In this document: positions 60,358 through 64,000 of the stretch, one piece after another
Numbering within the stretch: position 1 is the first letter of the stretch
How the letters are laid out: each line of letters starts with the position of its first letter
From: CAUZIZ01 sp965219005
Lineage (GTDB): Bacteria > Acidobacteriota > UBA6911 > RPQK01 > JAJDTT01
Length of the DNA: 64,000 nucleotides
Reading direction: 5' to 3'
NCBI GenBank assembly: GCA_965219005.1
Contig: CBDCMS010000002.1
Coordinates: 372,001-436,000, forward strand
Notes under the pieces: generated by a model
Database searches by the model: none
What the model saw: the letters and a program-made list of their open reading frames with translations, nothing else
What the model was told of the DNA's origin: nothing
Program-made: the position numbers and the translations under genes

Positions 60358-60625
60358 TACACTGGAACGTAAATACGGCAACGTTTGTGGCGAGCGCGAC
60401 GGGTCGAGTTCGCGAAGCGACGACGAACTCGATGCTTGGTATCTTGGAGGAGGAGCGACAAAGAAATCGGCGTGTCGCGTCGTCACCCGTAGGGCAGATG
60501 GGGGTTGCGGACGATCTCTGCGTTGGTCGTCGTCGAAGATGGCCAAGCATCGACTTCCTCCTCCTGCCTTGATCTCGCCTCGCAAGCCCCATCTGCAAAC
60601 GTTGCCGTATTTGCGTTCCAGTGTA
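60358..60625. mobile_element. Miniature inverted-repeat element (MITE)
   Basis: 268 bp with 30-bp terminal inverted repeats (outer end TACACTGGAACG; one mismatch between the two ends). A 5-bp duplication CTAAG flanks it (60353-60357, 60626-60630). The homologous sequence at the other segment copy (near 37775-37782) reads straight through as ACCTAAGGGTAGCGC, giving the empty site. No transposase is inside; a short minus-strand frame is not recognisable. Confidence 0.85.
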
Positions 60626-60735
60626 CTAAGGGTAGCGCTGGTGCGGAATAACGCCTCGCGTTAGATCGTCTGTACGCAACCGCCGATGGGGTTGGGATCA
60701 AAGGGGGAGTCGGATACCCAGGGTTCAGAAACCCT

Positions 60736-60923
60736 TATATGTGTTATTTGTTGAAAGGAATTCGGGTCAGAACGTCTGATCCGAGCCGACCACGAGATCG
60801 TGAAACCCTCGGTCCGTCGAGACCGGAGCCCAGCGAGATCCGTGGTCGGCCCATTTCATGTCAACCCGAACAGTCGCCTGGGCCTCCGTCAAAGAGAGAG
60901 CCCGAATATAAGGAAGGGTCTCC
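60736..60923 (+). ncRNA. Predicted IS110 bridge RNA, copy 2
   Basis: 188-nt leader of the IS110. Target loop: stem GCCGACCACG (60785-60794) pairs with CGTGGTCGGC (60841-60850); inside are GAAACCCT (60802-60809), a hairpin (60810-60825) and AGCCCAG (60827-60833). The first guide equals the target strand left of and including the CT core; the second is the complement of CTGGGCT on the right. Donor loop: ACAGTCGC (60870-60877) equals the element's right end ACAGTCGCT (61934-61942), and ATATAAG (60906-60912) is the complement of CTTATAT, the element's left end with its core. This is the layout known for IS621-type bridge RNAs. Base pairing is read by eye; expression is not shown. Confidence 0.78.
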
Positions 60924-61913
60924 ATGAAACAACTCAAAGGTAATCCTATCAACAAAACTTGGATGAGTCAGCCCGCAGCGGGCATTGATGTCAGTAAGGA
61001 TCGGCTGGATCTGTGTCTGCTGCCAGGGGAGGAACACTCGGAGCACTCCAACGAGGGGGAAGGAATCGCAGAAATCCTCAGCCGTCTGGAGGGGATCGCG
61101 GGATTGGTCTCGGTGGTGGTGGAAGCCTCGGGGGGTTATGAGAAGCGGGTCCTGAGAGAGCTCAATGAGGCGGGGATCCCCGTCTGTTGCGTGAATCCTC
61201 GACAAGCTCGAGACCTGGCGAAGGGTCTGGGAATCCTGGCCAAGAATGATCGTCTGGATGCCCACGTCCTGGGGCGTTGTGGGCAGCTGGGGATTCATCG
61301 TATCAGTAAGCAGGAAACCGCGTACTATCAGCAGTTACAAGCCTACAATCGCAGACGCCGGCAACTGATTGAGTGTCGTAAGATCGAGCGGACTCGTCGC
61401 CATCAGTATGAGGATCAGGAGCTGCGTCAAGGAGTGGAGCGAATCCTTGGCCTGCTGGATCAAGAACTGAAAGAGGTTGAGCAGAAGGTGGAGGAATTGC
61501 TGCGGCTCGATGCCGAGCTACTTCGGCGCCAGGAGGTGGTGCAAAGCTGCCCGGGGATAGGGGAGCGAAGCAGTCAGATCGTGGTGTGTGAGCTGCCTGA
61601 GTTGGGCAGGGTCAATCGCAGAGAAGTCGCTTCCCTGGTGGGATTGGCCCCTTGGGATCAGGACAGCGGCGAGGGACTCCAGCCTCGTGCCATCTGGGGA
61701 GGACGGCGTCAACTCCGTAATCAGCTCTACATGTGCACGCTCTCAGCGATCCGACACAATCCGCAGATTCGCACCTTTTACAATCGCCTTGTCGCCTCCG
61801 GAAAAGAGCCTAAAGTGGCCCTGATAGCGTCCATGAGAAAGCTCCTCGTCACGCTCAACACGATGGTCAAAAACGATGATCTTTGGAGAGCACCGTTAGC
61901 CGCAGAATCTTAA
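60924..61913 (+). CDS. IS110-family transposase, copy 2
   Basis: A 329-residue protein, same as copy 1 except that the conserved G-L-A-P motif is intact (SLVGLAPWDQ). N-terminal DEDD/RuvC-like domain and C-terminal Transposase_20 domain are both complete. AAGGAAGGG lies shortly before the ATG and overlaps the predicted right donor guide. This copy is the better candidate for an active recombinase. Confidence 0.93.
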   Translation: MKQLKGNPINKTWMSQPAAGIDVSKDRLDLCLLPGEEHSEHSNEGEGIAEILSRLEGIAGLVSVVVEASGGYEKRVLRELNEAGIPVCCVNPRQARDLAKGLGILAKNDRLDAHVLGRCGQLGIHRISKQETAYYQQLQAYNRRRRQLIECRKIERTRRHQYEDQELRQGVERILGLLDQELKEVEQKVEELLRLDAELLRRQEVVQSCPGIGERSSQIVVCELPELGRVNRREVASLVGLAPWDQDSGEGLQPRAIWGGRRQLRNQLYMCTLSAIRHNPQIRTFYNRLVASGKEPKVALIASMRKLLVTLNTMVKNDDLWRAPLAAES

Positions 61914-62066
61914 TAATGCTTGACAAAACCAACACAGTCGCTGGGCTGAAATACAGAATCCCTTCAGGATTCACAGACTACCTGAGTGGTTGAATCGGGC
62001 CTCAAGCAGGGCAAGACCGAGGGCAGCCCCGTCCCCTCTTTGAATGGCGTCCTTGAATCCCTGCAT

Positions 62067-62095
62067 TTGTCTTGAATCCCCGACCGATCTATAAT
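62067..62095 (+). promoter_or_regulatory. Promoter of the FHA/transglycosylase gene
   Basis: TTGTCT (62067-62072), 17 bp, TATAAT (62090-62095). Transcription would begin near 62102, which excludes the in-frame TTG at 62072 as start codon and supports the ATG at 62132. Confidence 0.6.
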
Positions 62096-62131
62096 TCCTC
62101 TCGTCTCGAAAAGGTGCTCTCGTCAAATTCG

Positions 62132-63586
62132 ATGGAAGAGAAGACAAAAGCCCAGCCCACCGAACCAGAAGCATATCTGATTCAACTCTCTGGCCTCGGC
62201 ACCGAGAAGCGCCACCCTGTTCTGGGAGTGTTTCGAATCGGCCGTGGGGAGGAGAGCGACCTGATCCCGGAACACACGAATCTTTCGGCCGTCTCCAAGC
62301 AGCACCTGGAAATCCATAAGTCGGGCGATTCCTACCGACTTCGAGATCTGGGCAGCACCAACGGAACCTACCTCAACGGTCGACGAGTCCAGGAAGAGGT
62401 TCTTGAACACGGAGCGGTTTTCATGCTGGGCCCGGACGGGCCCCAGTTTCAATTCCGGTATGTGGACCGTGCCGCAGAGCCCGAACCTGAATCAGCGCCC
62501 GCTGCCGGACCGAAAACAAAGATTTCGCCCTCACCCGCGGCCGCCCGGGATCAGAACCAGCTGGTTGAGGAGGCTCTCCGCAAGGCACGCGAAGCTCGAA
62601 AAGAAGGAGGAGAAGGACATACGGGTTTCTTCATGCGAGAGGTGGTCAGCACCTCGGTGAAGCGATCCCGCAAGCCTCTTTTTCTGATCATCGGAGGGTT
62701 GGCGATTCTGCTCCTGAGTGTTTCCGGCTATGCCTACTGGACGATAGACAACCTAAGACATGAGAAATACGGCCTGGACCGTCATATTGCCAGCCTCGAA
62801 ACCCGACTCCAGGATGGGGGAGACCCGGAGGAGGTCAACCGCTTGATCGAGGAGTTGGAGAAGCATCAAGAGGCTGCCAAGAAGGTGAAACGAAGCCTGC
62901 TGTACAAACTGGGGGTTCGAAACGAAGAACAGGACTTCATCGAAACGGAGATCCGAGCGCTGATGGCCGAGTTCGGGGCCGAGAACTACAGCATTCCACC
63001 TGAGTTCTTGACGCAAGTGCGACGCTACGTCGACCGCTACAAGGAGCGGGACCGCAAGAATATCGAGCGGACCCTGAACAAACATTGGGACACTCTGCAG
63101 CAAGTCCGCCAGAGTCTTGCGAGCGACAGCCTCCCGCCCGATCTCGCCTACATCGTGGTAGTCGAGAGCGCGTTTGTTCAGAACAGCTCCAGTAGCGCGG
63201 GGGCCGCAGGTCTGTGGCAGCTACTGCCTGGCACCGCCCGCGCCTATGGACTCACGGTCACAGACGAACTCGATGAGAGAATGGACGTGAAGAAGTCCAC
63301 CGAGGCCGCGGGGAAATACCTCCGCGAGCTGATCATACAGTTCGGATCCGGAAGTTCGGTCATGCTGGCGTTGGCCGCGTACAATCTGGGACCCACCCGT
63401 ATCCGTCGAACCATTCGCAAAGTAGAAGATCCGATTCGCCAGCGCAACTTCTGGTATCTCTACCGAGCGCGGGCTCTTCCGGCGGAAACCAGGGGTTACG
63501 TGCCCAAGATCTTTGCCGCCGTCATCATCTGCCGCAATCCGGAGCAGCTCGGCTTTCAGACTCGAATATCAGCTCCCGCTTCTTGA
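62132..63586 (+). CDS. FHA domain, membrane helix and lytic transglycosylase fusion
   Basis: A 484-residue protein from the ATG at 62132. FHA domain near 30-105 (FRIGRG, LSAVSKQHLEIH, LGSTNGTYLNG), which binds phosphothreonine peptides in the cytoplasm. Basic linker, then one transmembrane helix (about 190-212). Coiled-coil segment, then a periplasmic SLT domain: catalytic glutamate in VVESAFVQNS, followed by AGLWQLLPGTARAYG and LALAAYNLGPTRI. The protein thus couples a cytosolic phospho-signal reader with a peptidoglycan-cleaving enzyme across the membrane. It may link Ser/Thr kinase signalling to wall remodelling; no kinase gene is in the window. Confidence 0.85.
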   Translation: MEEKTKAQPTEPEAYLIQLSGLGTEKRHPVLGVFRIGRGEESDLIPEHTNLSAVSKQHLEIHKSGDSYRLRDLGSTNGTYLNGRRVQEEVLEHGAVFMLGPDGPQFQFRYVDRAAEPEPESAPAAGPKTKISPSPAAARDQNQLVEEALRKAREARKEGGEGHTGFFMREVVSTSVKRSRKPLFLIIGGLAILLLSVSGYAYWTIDNLRHEKYGLDRHIASLETRLQDGGDPEEVNRLIEELEKHQEAAKKVKRSLLYKLGVRNEEQDFIETEIRALMAEFGAENYSIPPEFLTQVRRYVDRYKERDRKNIERTLNKHWDTLQQVRQSLASDSLPPDLAYIVVVESAFVQNSSSSAGAAGLWQLLPGTARAYGLTVTDELDERMDVKKSTEAAGKYLRELIIQFGSGSSVMLALAAYNLGPTRIRRTIRKVEDPIRQRNFWYLYRARALPAETRGYVPKIFAAVIICRNPEQLGFQTRISAPAS

Positions 63587-63623
63587 TCATCCAAAGAGCG
63601 GCTCATGTTGTAGCACGCTCCTT

Positions 63624-64000
63624 TCAAGCCAACAGTCTCTCGATCAAGCGACCGCCGATGTCTGTAAGGCGGAAATCGCGACCTTGGAAGCGGTAGGTAA
63701 GCTTCGTGTGATCGAGTCCCAGGAGATGCAGAAGGGTAGCGTGAACATCATGTACCTCTACCTTGTCTTTCGTCACAAAGAAGCCTAGCTCATCCACCTC
63801 TCCGATGTTCTGGCCCGGTTTGATTCCAGCTCCGGCAAACCACATCGGAAAGTTCTCAATGTGGTGGTTGCGACCCACCGTCTCTCGCACCTCTCCCATG
63901 GGAGTGCGTCCAAACTCGCCACCCCAGATCACCAGGGTGTCCTCCAACAAGCCCCGTTGCTTGAGATCCTTGATCAGTGCGGCACAGGGACGATCCGTCG
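63624..64000 (-). CDS. DUF1501 protein, C-terminal part (second copy)
   Basis: The gene runs off the right edge; its 5' end is outside. The visible C-terminal 125 residues have IWGGEFGRTPMGE, GRNHHIENFPMWFAGAGIK and VHDVHATLLHLLGLDH, matching the end of the DUF1501 protein at 27259-28752. The first visible codon is in a sequence (DRPCAALIKDLKQRGLLED) that continues the family upstream. A second DUF1549-type partner may lie beyond the window. Confidence 0.85.
   Translation of the reverse strand, partial: TDRPCAALIKDLKQRGLLEDTLVIWGGEFGRTPMGEVRETVGRNHHIENFPMWFAGAGIKPGQNIGEVDELGFFVTKDKVEVHDVHATLLHLLGLDHTKLTYRFQGRDFRLTDIGGRLIERLLA

Larger units (their letters stand above)
60736..61942 (+). mobile_element. 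IS110-family element, copy 2
   Basis: 1207 bp in plus orientation. CT cores lie at 60734-60735 and 61941-61942. It splits a three-hairpin repeat between CAGAAACC and GGGCTGAAAT. Upstream homology with copy 1 continues for about 0.6 kb (to 60124) and downstream for about 35 bp beyond the core, so the two loci descend from a duplicated segment, not two insertions into unrelated sites. Confidence 0.9.

Overview
This is a 64 kb chromosomal window, moderately GC-rich, from a free-living or host-associated heterotroph. Its gene families point to an Acidobacteriota- or Planctomycetota-like bacterium. These include paired DUF1549/DUF1553 cytochrome proteins with Tat-exported DUF1501 proteins, FG-GAP repeat lipoproteins, a DUF5117-type metalloprotease, enolase-superfamily sugar-acid dehydratases, and dense palindromic intergenic repeats. 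No rRNA, tRNA or CRISPR array was recognised, so the phylum is an inference from gene content only.

Layout. 1-9 kb: the end of homoserine kinase, a transaldolase-like aldolase, debris of a reverse transcriptase and a DegT-type aminotransferase, a ThiF/MoeB E1-like enzyme, a His-rich NicO-type metal transporter, two exported proteins, and an enolase-superfamily enzyme translationally coupled to an atypical 2-hydroxyacid dehydrogenase. 9-14.6 kb: an IS1595 element in a repeat patch, divergent arginase and P5C dehydrogenase genes (arginine to glutamate), and a galactonate-dehydratase-like gene. 15 kb: a four-helix-bundle (S23-like) gene enclosed in long hexamer-rich inverted repeats. 15.9-19.5 kb: a CoA ligase plus a two-subunit B12 mutase whose active-site residues match 2-hydroxyisobutyryl-CoA mutase. 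19.6-24.7 kb: a chorismate-lyase-like protein, an Na+/solute symporter, a 52-residue membrane protein, and a bufferin-type RiPP operon (Tat-exported Cys-rich precursor, DUF692, DUF2063). 24.8-31.9 kb: a probable operon of DUF1549/1553, DUF1501, Spy-like and PQQ-propeller proteins. 32-34.6 kb: a large zinc protease.

35-38 kb and 58.5-62 kb form the mobile half of the window. Two near-identical IS110 elements sit in copies of the same three-hairpin repeat. One copy carries a nested IS4 downstream. The other carries a MITE in its flank and lies beside an IS1182. The 188-nt leader of the IS110 can be read by eye as a bridge RNA: its target-loop guides match the repeat sequence on both sides of a CT core, and its donor-loop guides match the element's own ends. 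Four uninterrupted repeats in the window still carry the predicted target.

38-58 kb holds a VapBC-type toxin-antitoxin pair with a leaderless promoter, a SelA-like PLP enzyme, a Tat-exported Gfo/Idh oxidoreductase with an ATC at the expected start, FG-GAP proteins, a heme-binding hybrid histidine kinase, a D-cysteine desulfhydrase-like enzyme, an SDR, a CxxCH lipoprotein, a 1166-residue phospholipase D/phospholipase C/DUF1508 fusion, and next to it a decayed phosphoesterase gene. The window ends with an FHA-transmembrane-lytic transglycosylase fusion and a second, partial DUF1501 gene.
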